NCBI GenBank assembly: GCA_013151215.1
Contig: JAADIS010000151.1
Location: 1-54,984, forward strand
Length of the DNA: 54,984 nt
DNA from: Chlorobiota bacterium
GTDB lineage: Bacteria; Bacteroidota; Bacteroidia; Bacteroidales; F082
Direction of reading: 5' to 3'
Shown here: piece after piece, positions 35,464 to 44,851 of the stretch
Position numbering within the stretch: position 1 is the stretch's first letter
Layout: every line of letters begins with the position of its first letter
Translations under genes and position numbers: made by a program
The notes under the pieces: generated by a model
Told to the model about the DNA's origin: nothing
The model's input: the letters and a program-made list of their open reading frames with translations, nothing else
The model's database searches: none

Positions 35464-36939
35464 ATGTTAAATATCAAACATTTAGTTTCATTTGTACTAG
35501 GAATTGCTTCAATAGCGATTTTAACAACTTCTTGCGGCAAGAACGAAACCTCAAGAACAACAGGTTGGGATTACAACAATCCCGAAAATGGGGGATTTGA
35601 AGTGGCTGACGTGCCAAAACAAATTGCAGGCCCGGGTCTTATACTCATTGAGGGAGGCACTTTCACGATGGGCTCAACAGAAGAAAATCCGTTTTACGAA
35701 TGGAACAACTCACCAAGGAAAGTTACTGTCAGCAGTTTTTATATGGATCAAACAGAGGTAAGCAATATTGATTATCTCGAATATATCTACTGGCTTAACA
35801 GGGTTTATGGCGAGGATTTCCCTCTTGTGGTTCAGAAAGCACTGCCCGACACTCTTGTTTGGAGAGACAAGCTTGCTTATAACGAACCTTTGGTGAATAC
35901 TTATTTCCGCCATCCTTCTTATCAAAATTACCCGGTAGTCGGGGTTACATGGCTTCAAGCCAATGATTATGCCTCATGGAGAACCGATAGGGTCAACGAA
36001 AACCAACTTATCGAAGCAGGCATCCTGGACTTCGACCCGGATCAAAAAAACGAAAACAACTTTAATACCGATGCATATCTTGCCGGCCAATACGAAGGCC
36101 TTGTAAAAGAAGGTAAAGAAGACCTCGATCCTAACGGAACAGGAATAAGAAACGTAAGGTTTGAAGATGGAATACTTCTTCCTTCCTATCGTCTTCCTAC
36201 AGAAGCAGAGTGGGAATATGCCGCACTTGGACTCATTGGCAACACCCTTTATAACCGAGTTGTCGAAAGACGGGAATATCCATGGAACGGAAGTGGTGTA
36301 AGGACTGACGAAAGAAAATACTATGGAAGTTTCGTTGCAAACTTTAAACGTGGTAGAGGTGATTATATGGGAGTTGCTGGCAATTTGAACGATGCTGCCG
36401 ACCTGCCCGGCCCAGTTGGCTCATATTGGCCTAACGATTACGGTTTGTATAATATGGCCGGAAACGTAAGTGAATGGGTCTTGGATATCTACCGTCCTAT
36501 GTCGCATGAGGATGTAGCGGACTATAACCCCTTCCGTGGAAATATTTTTACTAATAAAGTTAAAGATATCGACGGAGGACTTGTCGAGAAAGACAGTTTA
36601 GGCCGTATCAGATATGAGGAAATAAGCCCCGAAGAGGCAGCTAACCGCAAAAACTACCGCAAGGCAAATAACGTAAACTATCGCGACGGCGACTACCAAT
36701 CAACTATTCAAGCCGACTGGCTTGGCAACGATGATCCTGAAAGCACCAAGCAGATGTATGATTATGGTGTTACAACGCTTATAAGCGACAAAGCCAGGGT
36801 TGTTAAAGGTGGTTCGTGGAAAGATGGCGTTTACTATCTAAGCCCAGGCGTTAGAAGATACCTTAACGAAGACGAAGGCTCTTCAACTATTGGTTTCCGT
36901 TGCGCCATGATCAGGGTTGGGGCGGCACAACCACAATAG
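35464..36939 (+). CDS. gldJ: Gliding motility/type IX secretion lipoprotein GldJ (SUMF1 fold)
   Basis: The 491-residue protein has a lipobox (LTTSC, Cys at about 24) and a SUMF1/formylglycine-generating-enzyme-like fold: LILIEGGTFTMGSTEENPFY, MDQTEVSNIDYLEYIYWLNR, YRLPTEAEWEYAA, NMAGNVSEWVLD and VVKGGSWKDG. The GldJ subgroup is marked by the opening TGWDYNNPENGGFE and the long insertion between the first two blocks. GldJ is a periplasm-facing outer-membrane lipoprotein that stabilises GldK and the motor/translocon. It is 38 bp after PorP/SprF and is closed by a strong terminator. Confidence 0.92.
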   Translation: MLNIKHLVSFVLGIASIAILTTSCGKNETSRTTGWDYNNPENGGFEVADVPKQIAGPGLILIEGGTFTMGSTEENPFYEWNNSPRKVTVSSFYMDQTEVSNIDYLEYIYWLNRVYGEDFPLVVQKALPDTLVWRDKLAYNEPLVNTYFRHPSYQNYPVVGVTWLQANDYASWRTDRVNENQLIEAGILDFDPDQKNENNFNTDAYLAGQYEGLVKEGKEDLDPNGTGIRNVRFEDGILLPSYRLPTEAEWEYAALGLIGNTLYNRVVERREYPWNGSGVRTDERKYYGSFVANFKRGRGDYMGVAGNLNDAADLPGPVGSYWPNDYGLYNMAGNVSEWVLDIYRPMSHEDVADYNPFRGNIFTNKVKDIDGGLVEKDSLGRIRYEEISPEEAANRKNYRKANNVNYRDGDYQSTIQADWLGNDDPESTKQMYDYGVTTLISDKARVVKGGSWKDGVYYLSPGVRRYLNEDEGSSTIGFRCAMIRVGAAQPQ

Positions 36940-36958
36940 TCCCATAAAAATATTTCAA

Positions 36959-36991
36959 GGCCTCTGTCCTCCGGGTAGAGGCTTTTTTTTT
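36959..36991 (+). terminator. Rho-independent terminator after gldJ
   Basis: GCCTCT (36960-36965) pairs with AGAGGC (36977-36982) around an 11-base loop, followed by nine T. Confidence 0.85.
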
Positions 36992-37035
36992 GCTTTAATA
37001 CACAAAAGGCTTGTAACCGGAAACAGATTAAATGC

Positions 37036-37043
37036 TATATTTG
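37036..37043 (+). promoter_or_regulatory. Candidate -7 box of murF
   Basis: TATATTTG matches TAnnTTTG exactly and lies after the gldJ terminator, about 95 bases before the murF ATG at 37139. A CTTG is 22 bases upstream. Confidence 0.45.
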
Positions 37044-37138
37044 AAATCTGGATCACCAATAATATGCATTTGGCTTGTTCAGTGCCAGCAATGCGCAAAT
37101 TACCGGTGAAACATCTTAAATTAATAGAATTGCGGGTA

Positions 37139-38425
37139 ATGCTCATAAAAGAGATTTATAATATCTGGGAGAATAGTACTGGCGTCAGTACCGACACCCG
37201 CGCCGATGTTGAGGGCAGTTTGTTCTTTGCGCTTTCAGGCGAGAACTTCGATGGCAACAAATTTGCCGAAAAGGCGATCAGGGACGGGGCTATTGCAGCT
37301 GTTATCGACAAAAAGCCATTTAAAAGGAGCAACAAATACATTTTTGTTGATGATTGCCTGCATACCCTTCAGGAATTGGCAAGATATCACCGTGAAAAAC
37401 TTGGCACACCCATACTTGCAATTACCGGCTCGAATGGCAAAACAACAAGCAAGGAACTGATTTCAGCAGTACTTTCAACAGAGAAAAATGCAACTTCAAC
37501 CAAGGGTAACCTAAACAACCATATCGGCGTTCCCCTGAGCTTGCTGCAAATAAAAGAAGAAACAGAAATCGCAATCATTGAAATGGGGGCAAATCACCCT
37601 GGCGAAATAAAAAGCCTTTGCGATATCGCCACTCCCAATTTCGGGATAATAACGAACATAGGCAAAGCACACCTCGAGGGTTTTGGCAGCTTTGAAGGTA
37701 TTGTCAATGCCAAAAACGAACTTTACGATTCGCTTAAGTCATCGAAAGGCAAGATTATCCTAAATGCTGACGATAAACTTCTTGTTAGCCTGGCAGGCGA
37801 CATCAAAGCCTTCACCTATGGCACAAAAAACTCCGACATAACAGGAAAGATATTAAGCCACAAGCCCTATTTAAATATCGAGTGGGCTTACAAAGGCCAC
37901 ATATACCTCATTAACAGCCAGTTGTACGGGCAATACAATTTTACCAACATTATGGCCTCAATTGCCTGCGGCATTTTTTTCGGAATAAGCCCAAAATCCA
38001 TCTGCAAGGCCATAGAGGGTTACAAAGCGGGAAATAAGCGGTCGCAGATTATAAAAACCAAGGAAAACACCATTATCCTCGATGCGTATAACGCCAACCC
38101 AGTAAGCATGCTAAATGCCATAAATAGCTTTAAGTCATTCGATGCCGAGAAGCCTGTTTTGATATTAGGAGATATGTTTGAGCTTGGAAGCGAAGCGGAA
38201 AAGGAACACAGGAGCATTATCGGGTTGTTGCGCAAAGCCAACTTCAGGGATGTTTATCTTGTCGGTAGCGAATTCTATAAATATTCCGGAAACAATATGT
38301 TCGACTTTTTTGAATCCACTTCGGAATTAAAATCATTTTTGGCAAACAACAAGATCAAGGCCAAAACAATTTTAATAAAGGGTAGCCGCGGGATGAGGCT
38401 GGAAGACTTATTGGAAACCTTGTAA
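37139..38425 (+). CDS. murF: UDP-N-acetylmuramoyl-tripeptide--D-alanyl-D-alanine ligase
   Basis: The open frame begins at 36917, inside gldJ and the terminator, so I place the start at the ATG 37139 (MLIKEIYNIWENSTGVSTDT), giving 428 residues, normal for MurF. The ligase P-loop is AITGSNGKTTSKE (about residues 94-106). Further signatures are NNHIGVPLSLL, MGANHPGEI and the C-terminal ILDAYNANPVSM. It adds D-Ala-D-Ala to the peptidoglycan precursor in the cytoplasm. AnmK follows after 45 bp, linking wall synthesis and recycling. Confidence 0.96.
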   Translation: MLIKEIYNIWENSTGVSTDTRADVEGSLFFALSGENFDGNKFAEKAIRDGAIAAVIDKKPFKRSNKYIFVDDCLHTLQELARYHREKLGTPILAITGSNGKTTSKELISAVLSTEKNATSTKGNLNNHIGVPLSLLQIKEETEIAIIEMGANHPGEIKSLCDIATPNFGIITNIGKAHLEGFGSFEGIVNAKNELYDSLKSSKGKIILNADDKLLVSLAGDIKAFTYGTKNSDITGKILSHKPYLNIEWAYKGHIYLINSQLYGQYNFTNIMASIACGIFFGISPKSICKAIEGYKAGNKRSQIIKTKENTIILDAYNANPVSMLNAINSFKSFDAEKPVLILGDMFELGSEAEKEHRSIIGLLRKANFRDVYLVGSEFYKYSGNNMFDFFESTSELKSFLANNKIKAKTILIKGSRGMRLEDLLETL

Positions 38426-38470
38426 GGCCATATCATTGGAAGCAACATTATTCATCATTAAATAAAATAA

Positions 38471-39529
38471 ATGGCAAAATATACAGCATTGGGGTTGATG
38501 TCGGGGAGTTCGCTGGACGGGCTGGATATCGCATATTGCGAATTTTATCTTGAAGAAGGAAAATGGGCATATAAGATAGTTGCTGCCAAAACTTATAATT
38601 ATACCGAAGAGTGGAAAATAAAACTGCGGGGATTGGCCGATGCTTCTGCCAGAGAAATAATAAAAGCGAATACGGAGTACGCTATATTATGTACTGACTT
38701 AGTAAATAAATTCATCGGCGAAACACAACTTAAACCGGAAATAATAAGTTCGCACGGCCATACTGTCTTCCATGAGCCCGCCGAAGGCTTCACATATCAA
38801 ATTGGTGACGGACAGGTGATTGCAACGATGACAAAAACGAAAACCATTTGCGATTTCCGCAGTAAGGACATCAGTCTAGGTGGCCAGGGAGCCCCATTGG
38901 TACCAATAGGGGACGAACTCCTATTCGGCGATTTCGAATTTTGTTTAAACATAGGCGGGATAGCAAATATCTCATTTCGGGAAAATGGCAAACGTATTGC
39001 TTATGATATTTGTGCTGCCAACCAGATACTTGACTTTCTTAGCCTTCAAATGGGAAAACCTTTTGATGAAAATGGAAATTCCGCCCAATTGGGCAAACTG
39101 GACGCTCACTTGTTCAATGCCTTAAACAAAGATGCTTACTTCATGGAAAAAGCACCCAAATCACTTAGCAACCAATATGTTACAAGGTGTTTTATCGACA
39201 TGGTCAATAAATCGCGATGCTCTGTCGAAGATAAACTTTATACTGTTTCCAAACATATTGCATTTCAAATTAACCAATCAACCAGGCACTTCCCGAAAGG
39301 GAAAATACTGATTAGCGGAGGAGGGGCCCATAATTCATTTTTGATAAATGCCATCAAACGCGAATGCAATCACGAAATAATAATACCCGGTAAAACAATT
39401 ATAAATTTCAAGGAAGCCCTCATCTTCGCATTTATGGGCGTATTAAAAAATCTCGGCAAAATAAATTGCCTCGCATCTGTAACAGGAGCAAAACATGACT
39501 GTTCAGGGGGAATTGAATATTTAAGATAG
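38471..39529 (+). CDS. anmK: Anhydro-N-acetylmuramic acid kinase
   Basis: The 352-residue protein opens with the ASKHA phosphate loop ALGLMSGSSLDGLDIAYCEF and has SHGHTVFHEP, QIGDGQVIA and LNIGGIANISF in family order. AnmK cleaves the anhydro ring and phosphorylates anhydroMurNAc to MurNAc-6-phosphate during wall recycling. Length is normal. It is probably co-transcribed with murF and ends at a bidirectional terminator shared with nhaD. Confidence 0.95.
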   Translation: MAKYTALGLMSGSSLDGLDIAYCEFYLEEGKWAYKIVAAKTYNYTEEWKIKLRGLADASAREIIKANTEYAILCTDLVNKFIGETQLKPEIISSHGHTVFHEPAEGFTYQIGDGQVIATMTKTKTICDFRSKDISLGGQGAPLVPIGDELLFGDFEFCLNIGGIANISFRENGKRIAYDICAANQILDFLSLQMGKPFDENGNSAQLGKLDAHLFNALNKDAYFMEKAPKSLSNQYVTRCFIDMVNKSRCSVEDKLYTVSKHIAFQINQSTRHFPKGKILISGGGAHNSFLINAIKRECNHEIIIPGKTIINFKEALIFAFMGVLKNLGKINCLASVTGAKHDCSGGIEYLR

Positions 39530-39590
39530 ATTTAGTTACTTGTTTATTACATAAGACCAAAAGCCATAAAAAACATACTTCTTGCAAACA

Positions 39591-39624
39591 AAAAACCCCC
39601 CGAAAAGAAATCCGGGGGGTTTTT
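39591..39624. terminator. Bidirectional terminator between anmK and nhaD
   Basis: CCCCCCG (39596-39602) pairs with CGGGGGG (39613-39619) around a 10-base loop, flanked by five A on the left and five T on the right. It can therefore stop transcripts from both convergent genes. Confidence 0.9.
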
Positions 39625-39641
39625 ATTAATGATTTTTTTGT

Positions 39642-41081
39642 TTATCCATGGAAGAATATTATTTCCTGTAACCAGTAAATAAAGATACCTCCAAAATAAC
39701 CTATAAGTGCAAGCCAGCTGATTTTCTTCATATACCATATAAAGTCTATCTTCTCAAGTCCCATGGCTGCAACACCTGCCGCCGACCCAATAATAAGGAT
39801 ACTTCCGCCTGTTCCTGCCGCATAAGCAAGAAGCTCCCAGAAAGCACCGTCCTGAAGGAAATGATGCATATAAGAAGGCTCTACTGACGCCTGGACCATT
39901 GCCTCCGTCATAACAGGATACATTCCCATTGCGCCTGCCGTCAGGGGAACATTGTCAACGATGGCCGACAATACACCGATAGCGGCGTTTATACCATAAA
40001 TATCATGAACGTTCTCGTCCAAAAACTCCGACATCAACCTCAAATGCCCTGCCGACTCCAATGCTGCAACGGCCGAAAGTATTCCGAGGAAGAAGAAAAT
40101 AGTAGGTACGTCAACTTTTCTCAAAACACCTATGACTGTTAGCTTCCTGCGGTCTTCAACGCTTTTGTTCTTGTGCATGATCTCTGTTGTTATCCATATC
40201 ACACTCAGGCCGAACAACATTCCCATATAAGGGGGAAGGTGGGTAACGGTTTTAAACACAGGGACAAACAATAACGCACCTACTCCCATGAACAATAATA
40301 GCTTGCGCTCAAAATCGGTGGTAAACTCCCTGGTCTCATCTGTACCTAGCTTTGGCCTTTCAACATTACCTTTCATGAAGAAGGTTACAACGAGCAATGG
40401 AAACAACATATTAAACACACTTGGCAGGAATACCATCATAATGATGTTTCCGGCGGTAACTTGCTTTCCGATCCATAGCATGATGGTGGTTACGTCGCCT
40501 ATAGGCGACCAAGCACCCCCGGCATTAGCAGCAATCACTACCATACTGGCAAAGAACCATCTTGTTTTTTTATCATCAATCAATTTCCTCAACAAGGCGA
40601 CCATGACAATAGTTGTTGTTAAGTTATCAAGCAATGCCGACATGAAAAAGGTAAGGATACTAAGTATCCACAACAACTTCACCTTGTTGGTCGTGGTAAT
40701 TTTGTCTGTAATTAATTTAAATCCCTGATGTTGGTCGATGGTCTCAACAATAGTCATCGCCCCCAAGAGGAAGAAAAGAATTTGCGAGATATCCCCAAGA
40801 TGCCTAACGATGTCATTGTCGATAACATGGTACTTCATCTGCTCAAGCAGGCTGGCATCAGGATATTTAGTGATGAAATCCTGATGGTCAGTACTTTTAA
40901 GGAAACTCAACCACGAATCGCTGAACCCCAAGCCTAATATGCCGCCTACATCAAGTATATAAACAGTCCATATAACAGAGCCGAGCAGCAAAGCAGAAGC
41001 AGCCTTATCAATTTTCAATGGATGTTCGAGCGCTATCATCAGATAACCAAGAACAAATACTACAATCATTAAAATAAACAT
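39642..41081 (-). CDS. nhaD: NhaD-type Na+/H+ antiporter
   Basis: The 479-residue protein is strongly hydrophobic with about twelve membrane segments. NhaD/ion-transporter family motifs are FFMSALLDNLTTTIVMVALL and AANAGGAWSPIGDVTTIMLW, with a conserved second half (AIVDNVPLTAGAMGMYP, AYAAGTGGSILIIGSAAGVA). It exchanges sodium for protons across the inner membrane and suggests a saline or alkaline setting, although this is only suggestive. It has its own minus-strand -7 box. Confidence 0.94.
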   Translation of the reverse strand: MFILMIVVFVLGYLMIALEHPLKIDKAASALLLGSVIWTVYILDVGGILGLGFSDSWLSFLKSTDHQDFITKYPDASLLEQMKYHVIDNDIVRHLGDISQILFFLLGAMTIVETIDQHQGFKLITDKITTTNKVKLLWILSILTFFMSALLDNLTTTIVMVALLRKLIDDKKTRWFFASMVVIAANAGGAWSPIGDVTTIMLWIGKQVTAGNIIMMVFLPSVFNMLFPLLVVTFFMKGNVERPKLGTDETREFTTDFERKLLLFMGVGALLFVPVFKTVTHLPPYMGMLFGLSVIWITTEIMHKNKSVEDRRKLTVIGVLRKVDVPTIFFFLGILSAVAALESAGHLRLMSEFLDENVHDIYGINAAIGVLSAIVDNVPLTAGAMGMYPVMTEAMVQASVEPSYMHHFLQDGAFWELLAYAAGTGGSILIIGSAAGVAAMGLEKIDFIWYMKKISWLALIGYFGGIFIYWLQEIIFFHG

Positions 41082-41117
41082 ACCGTCAAAAATATTTTAT
41101 TTGGTTTATAATGGCGG

Positions 41118-41125
41118 CAAATTTA
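41118..41125 (-). promoter_or_regulatory. Candidate -7 box of nhaD
   Basis: The minus strand reads TAAATTTG, an exact TAnnTTTG, 37-44 bases upstream of the nhaD start. Confidence 0.45.
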
Positions 41126-41486
41126 TAAAATTAACATTCGTCAAATATTCAAAACATATAAATATATCAATATTTGCGAAATTTATAGTAAATCTAAATT
41201 AGGCAACGCCTGGGGAATAGAGGAATTAATGAAGGCAAACGCATACCATAAGCCCCAATTGCTTGCTAGGTATTACAGCTGGCGAACGTATATCCACAAT
41301 AATCAAGCAGGCATTCGCAATAGACTTCCACGAGCAATTAGATTTCAAGCGGAGGTAGCCGCAAAAACAATAATTCGGTGATTTATCAGTTTGTATTAAC
41401 AGCAAAATGTTAAAAACATCTGCTTACAAAATCGATGATTCGCAATTAAGATTTAAATTAGCAATTCTTCAGGAAAAAAATTAATC
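41126..41486. other. Intergenic region between nhaD and exbB
   Basis: Apart from the nhaD promoter to its left, I see only a 50-codon plus-strand frame (41229-41381) without a recognisable domain or start signal. No perfect -7 box for exbB is visible; the closest is TCAGTTTG at about 41387. Confidence 0.35.
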
Positions 41487-42182
41487 ATGATAACAGGAAT
41501 TATATTACAAATTCAGGAAACGGCCCAAAGCCTTAGCGGTGTTGGTGCAGAAGGCGAAGCAAGCCTTCCCATACTCGACCTTGTCATCAAGGGCGGATGG
41601 ATTATGGGAGTTATCGGCTTGCTCTCGTTAATTGCATTTTACATCTTTTTAGAAAGGTATTTTGTTATTGGCAGGGCCGCCAAGGAAGACAAAAGTTTCA
41701 TGAACAACATACGTTCATATATACACGAAGGGAAGCTAGAATCGGCAAGGGCGCTCTGTGTGAGCAATAATTCGCCCATAGGCAGGATGATCGACAAGGG
41801 GCTGGCCAGAATAGGGAAACCGCTCAACGATATAAACGCCGCTATCGAGAATATTGGTAAGCTCGAGATCTCAAAGCTCGAAAAAAACGTTGCCGGCCTG
41901 GCCACAATTGCCGGTGCCGCACCCATGCTCGGGTTTCTTGGCACCGTAATCGGGATGATACGGGCGTTTTACGATATGTCGATGGCCGGGAACAACATAA
42001 ACATCGAGCTGCTCTCAAAAGGCATTTACCAGGCCATGATTACAACCGTTGGTGGTTTAATAGTTGGCATTACGGCATATATTTTCTATAACATACTGGT
42101 TGCCAGGATACAAAAAGTGGTTTACAAACTGGAGATCAATGCAACCGAATTCATGGACGTTCTTTACGAACCGGCCAAATAA
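41487..42182 (+). CDS. exbB: MotA/TolQ/ExbB proton channel protein
   Basis: The 231-residue protein has three membrane segments: one after GGWIMGVIGLLSLIAFYIFL and a C-terminal pair around MLGFLGTVIGMIRAFYDMSM and TTVGGLIVGITAYIFYNILV. TVIGMI and the conserved threonine are the channel signature. It should form the proton channel that energises TonB. exbD follows after 17 bp and tonB after a further 15 bp, so the three form one operon. Confidence 0.95.
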   Translation: MITGIILQIQETAQSLSGVGAEGEASLPILDLVIKGGWIMGVIGLLSLIAFYIFLERYFVIGRAAKEDKSFMNNIRSYIHEGKLESARALCVSNNSPIGRMIDKGLARIGKPLNDINAAIENIGKLEISKLEKNVAGLATIAGAAPMLGFLGTVIGMIRAFYDMSMAGNNINIELLSKGIYQAMITTVGGLIVGITAYIFYNILVARIQKVVYKLEINATEFMDVLYEPAK

Positions 42183-42199
42183 TATAAAACGGAATAATT

Positions 42200-42613
42200 A
42201 TGGCAATTCAAATGCGAAATAAAAGAGATACCCAGTTCAGCATGGCATCCATGTCGGATCTGGTTTTTCTATTGCTCATATTCTTCATGTTGACATCGAC
42301 GCTGGTTTCCCCAAATGCGATAAAATTGCTGCTCCCTAGCAGCAACAGCAAAACAATGGCAACACAAAACGTTACTGTTTACATAAACAAAGCGCGGAAT
42401 TTTTATGTTGAGGACAGAAGGGTTAAAGCATCGAACCTGCAGAACGTTATTTTCAGCAGTATAAAAAACGATGCGAATGCATCAATTGTTTTGCGCTCCG
42501 ACAAAAGCGCACCGGTACAGGACATAGTTGTTGTAATAGATGCGGTTAACAACATAAACAACAAATACGGCACCAAACATAAAGTTATCCTGGCCACAAA
42601 GCCGAAAAAATAA
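42200..42613 (+). CDS. exbD: ExbD/TolR family biopolymer transport protein
   Basis: The 137-residue protein has one membrane segment with the essential aspartate: FSMASMSDLVFLLLIFFMLT. A short periplasmic domain ends LATKPKK. It forms the proton-coupled motor with ExbB. Length and order in the operon are typical. Confidence 0.94.
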   Translation: MAIQMRNKRDTQFSMASMSDLVFLLLIFFMLTSTLVSPNAIKLLLPSSNSKTMATQNVTVYINKARNFYVEDRRVKASNLQNVIFSSIKNDANASIVLRSDKSAPVQDIVVVIDAVNNINNKYGTKHKVILATKPKK

Positions 42614-42628
42614 TAATAAATCTGTTAA

Positions 42629-43516
42629 ATGAAAATCGACAAGGATAAACGAAGAGGGATAATAGGCAGCATCATAGTGCATATCATTCTGTTTATCAGC
42701 CTATTCCTTATAGCACTAAGGACTCCTTTGCCATTGCCGGGCGAGGAGGGCGTTGAAGTAAATTTAGGATATAGCGAAACGGGAATCGGAAATGTACAGA
42801 GCGACAATCCGCCACCAAAGAGCAAACCCGTACAGCCAAAACAAATTCAATCTCAGTCTGAACCTCAAGCAGTTCAAGAAAAGGAAGAAATAATTAAACA
42901 AAATATTGAAGACACTCCTGCAATCGAAGAAAAAACTGAAGAAAAAGCCGAAGAAAAGCCTATTGAAAAAGTAGAAGAAAAAAAGCCTGAACCAATAAAA
43001 GAGCAGGAAGAAATAATTGAAGAGAAAACTGTAGATTCAACTTTTGTCGAAGAAGTTGCTGAAGAAGTAACCGAACCCGAGCCAAAGCCTGTTGTTAACA
43101 AGAGGGCATTATTTACCGGCACGGCCAACAACAATACCCAAGGCACAAATCAGGGAATAGCGGGGGGCATAGGCGATCAGGGAAAACCAAAGGGATTTAA
43201 GGATAGCGATAAATATGACGGCCGCGGCGGCAAAGGCAACGGACCTTCTGTTGATTTAGGAGAAAGAGGATCCCTCTACCTTGATGAACCAAATGCTGAT
43301 TTTAAGGAACAGGGTTATGTTGTAGTTGATATTTGGGTTAACCGTAATGGTAAGGTCGTCAAGGCCCAGGTAAAATCGAAAGGGACAAACATCCTCGACA
43401 AAAAACTCAGGCAAAAAGCCGTTGATGCTGCAAAAAACTCCAAATTCGAATCCGACTCAAAGGCCGAAGAACTTCAAAGAGGAACTATTACCTATAAATT
43501 TATGCTGCTTAAATAA
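42629..43516 (+). CDS. tonB: TonB family energy transducer
   Basis: The 295-residue protein has an N-terminal membrane anchor (IIGSIIVHIILFISLFLIAL), a Pro/Glu/Lys-rich spanning region (about residues 60-150, many EEK and EKP repeats), a Gly-rich linker (GIAGGIGDQGKPKGF), and a C-terminal beta domain (VVVDIWVNRNGKVVKAQVKS). It spans the periplasm and drives TonB-dependent outer-membrane receptors. No receptor is adjacent, so this is a general transducer or serves distant receptors. Confidence 0.92.
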   Translation: MKIDKDKRRGIIGSIIVHIILFISLFLIALRTPLPLPGEEGVEVNLGYSETGIGNVQSDNPPPKSKPVQPKQIQSQSEPQAVQEKEEIIKQNIEDTPAIEEKTEEKAEEKPIEKVEEKKPEPIKEQEEIIEEKTVDSTFVEEVAEEVTEPEPKPVVNKRALFTGTANNNTQGTNQGIAGGIGDQGKPKGFKDSDKYDGRGGKGNGPSVDLGERGSLYLDEPNADFKEQGYVVVDIWVNRNGKVVKAQVKSKGTNILDKKLRQKAVDAAKNSKFESDSKAEELQRGTITYKFMLLK

Positions 43517-43524
43517 TTTTAAAA

Positions 43525-43532
43525 TACATTTG
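43525..43532 (+). promoter_or_regulatory. Candidate -7 box of folC
   Basis: TACATTTG matches TAnnTTTG exactly, just after the tonB stop and 28 bases before the folC ATG. Confidence 0.45.
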
Positions 43533-43559
43533 TAAATTATTTTTATCGCTAAGCGGGGC

Positions 43560-44849
43560 ATGGATTATAAAGAAACGATTAATTGGCTTTTCGGTCAGTT
43601 ACCTATGTATCAGCGTATCGGGAAGGCTGCTTATAAAGCCGACCTAAATACTACCATAGAATTGCTAAGAGTTATTGGCAACCCCCAGGACAGCTTCAAG
43701 GCCGTTCATATTGCCGGCACCAACGGCAAGGGCAGCGTTTCGCATTTAATTTCATCGATGCTTCAAGAGGCAGGATTTAAAACCGGGCTCTATACCTCGC
43801 CCCATCTGAAGGATTTCAGGGAGCGGATTAAAGTTAACGGGCAAATGATCCCTGAGGAAAAAGTTAGAGGGTTTATCGAGAAAAACAAGGCTATGCTGCA
43901 AAAACTAAAACCTTCGTTCTTCGAAATGACAGTAGCCATGGCTTACGATTATTTTTCCGGCCGGGAAGTGGATCTCGCCGTCCTTGAAACCGGTATGGGC
44001 GGCCGCCTCGACTCGACTAATATATGTAAGCCCATAATAACATCGGTTACCAACATAGGCCTCGACCATACTATGTTTTTAGGTGGCACACTAGAGAAGA
44101 TAGCAACTGAGAAAGCCGGGATATTCAAAAAAAACATCCCAATAGTCATTGGCAGGAAACAACATGAGACATCTAATATCTTCAATGACAAGGCCAATAT
44201 GCTCGATTGCGCAATATTCTTTTCCGAAGACGAGATTTATATTAAGACCTTGAGAAACCGCAAAGGTTTCAACAGTCATTTCGATATTTGGCACAACAAC
44301 AAATTATTTGCCGAAGACATAAGCTCCCCCCTTGCGGCCGATTATCAAATCGAGAATTTGCGAACCGCGATAAGCATTGCCTTAAAACTTAATGATTCGG
44401 GCATTGAGATAAGCAAGGAGAACATACTTGAGGGCATAAAAAATGTTGTTTATAACACCGGGTTTAAAGGTCGTTGGCAAAAATTAGCAGACAATCCGCT
44501 AACTATTTGCGACACAGGTCATAACGTAGATGGAATACATGCGGTTGTAAAACAAATACAACAATTGCCTTATAACAGCTTGCACTTTATTCTGGGCTTG
44601 GTAAGCGATAAGGATGCTGACAATATCCTTGGCTTGCTCCCAAAGACAGCACATTATTATTTTTGCAAACCCGATATCCCGCGCGGCATGCCGGAAGACA
44701 TACTTGAACAGCATGCATTTAAAGCAGGACTGAAGGGCGAAACATATTCATCTGTTTTGCAGGCTTATAATTCGGCTTGCAACAATAGCAAACCAAATGA
44801 TTTAATTTTTATTGGCGGCAGCACCTTCGTTGTTGCGGAAATTGTTTAA
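43560..44849 (+). CDS. folC: Bifunctional dihydrofolate synthase/folylpolyglutamate synthase
   Basis: The 429-residue protein has the Mur-ligase-like P-loop HIAGTNGKGSVSH, the omega-loop region GLYTSPHLKDFRERIKVNG, ETGMGGRLDSTN and the C-terminal WQKLADNPLTICDTGHNVDG. It adds glutamate to dihydropteroate or to folates in the cytoplasm. Length is typical. A methyltransferase gene starts 2 bp after its stop, so the two are co-transcribed. Confidence 0.95.
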   Translation: MDYKETINWLFGQLPMYQRIGKAAYKADLNTTIELLRVIGNPQDSFKAVHIAGTNGKGSVSHLISSMLQEAGFKTGLYTSPHLKDFRERIKVNGQMIPEEKVRGFIEKNKAMLQKLKPSFFEMTVAMAYDYFSGREVDLAVLETGMGGRLDSTNICKPIITSVTNIGLDHTMFLGGTLEKIATEKAGIFKKNIPIVIGRKQHETSNIFNDKANMLDCAIFFSEDEIYIKTLRNRKGFNSHFDIWHNNKLFAEDISSPLAADYQIENLRTAISIALKLNDSGIEISKENILEGIKNVVYNTGFKGRWQKLADNPLTICDTGHNVDGIHAVVKQIQQLPYNSLHFILGLVSDKDADNILGLLPKTAHYYFCKPDIPRGMPEDILEQHAFKAGLKGETYSSVLQAYNSACNNSKPNDLIFIGGSTFVVAEIV

Positions 44850-44851
44850 AT

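Noticed and set aside
41229-41381. A 50-codon frame between nhaD and exbB
   Set aside because: No recognisable domain or promoter, and its composition is unlike the neighbouring genes.
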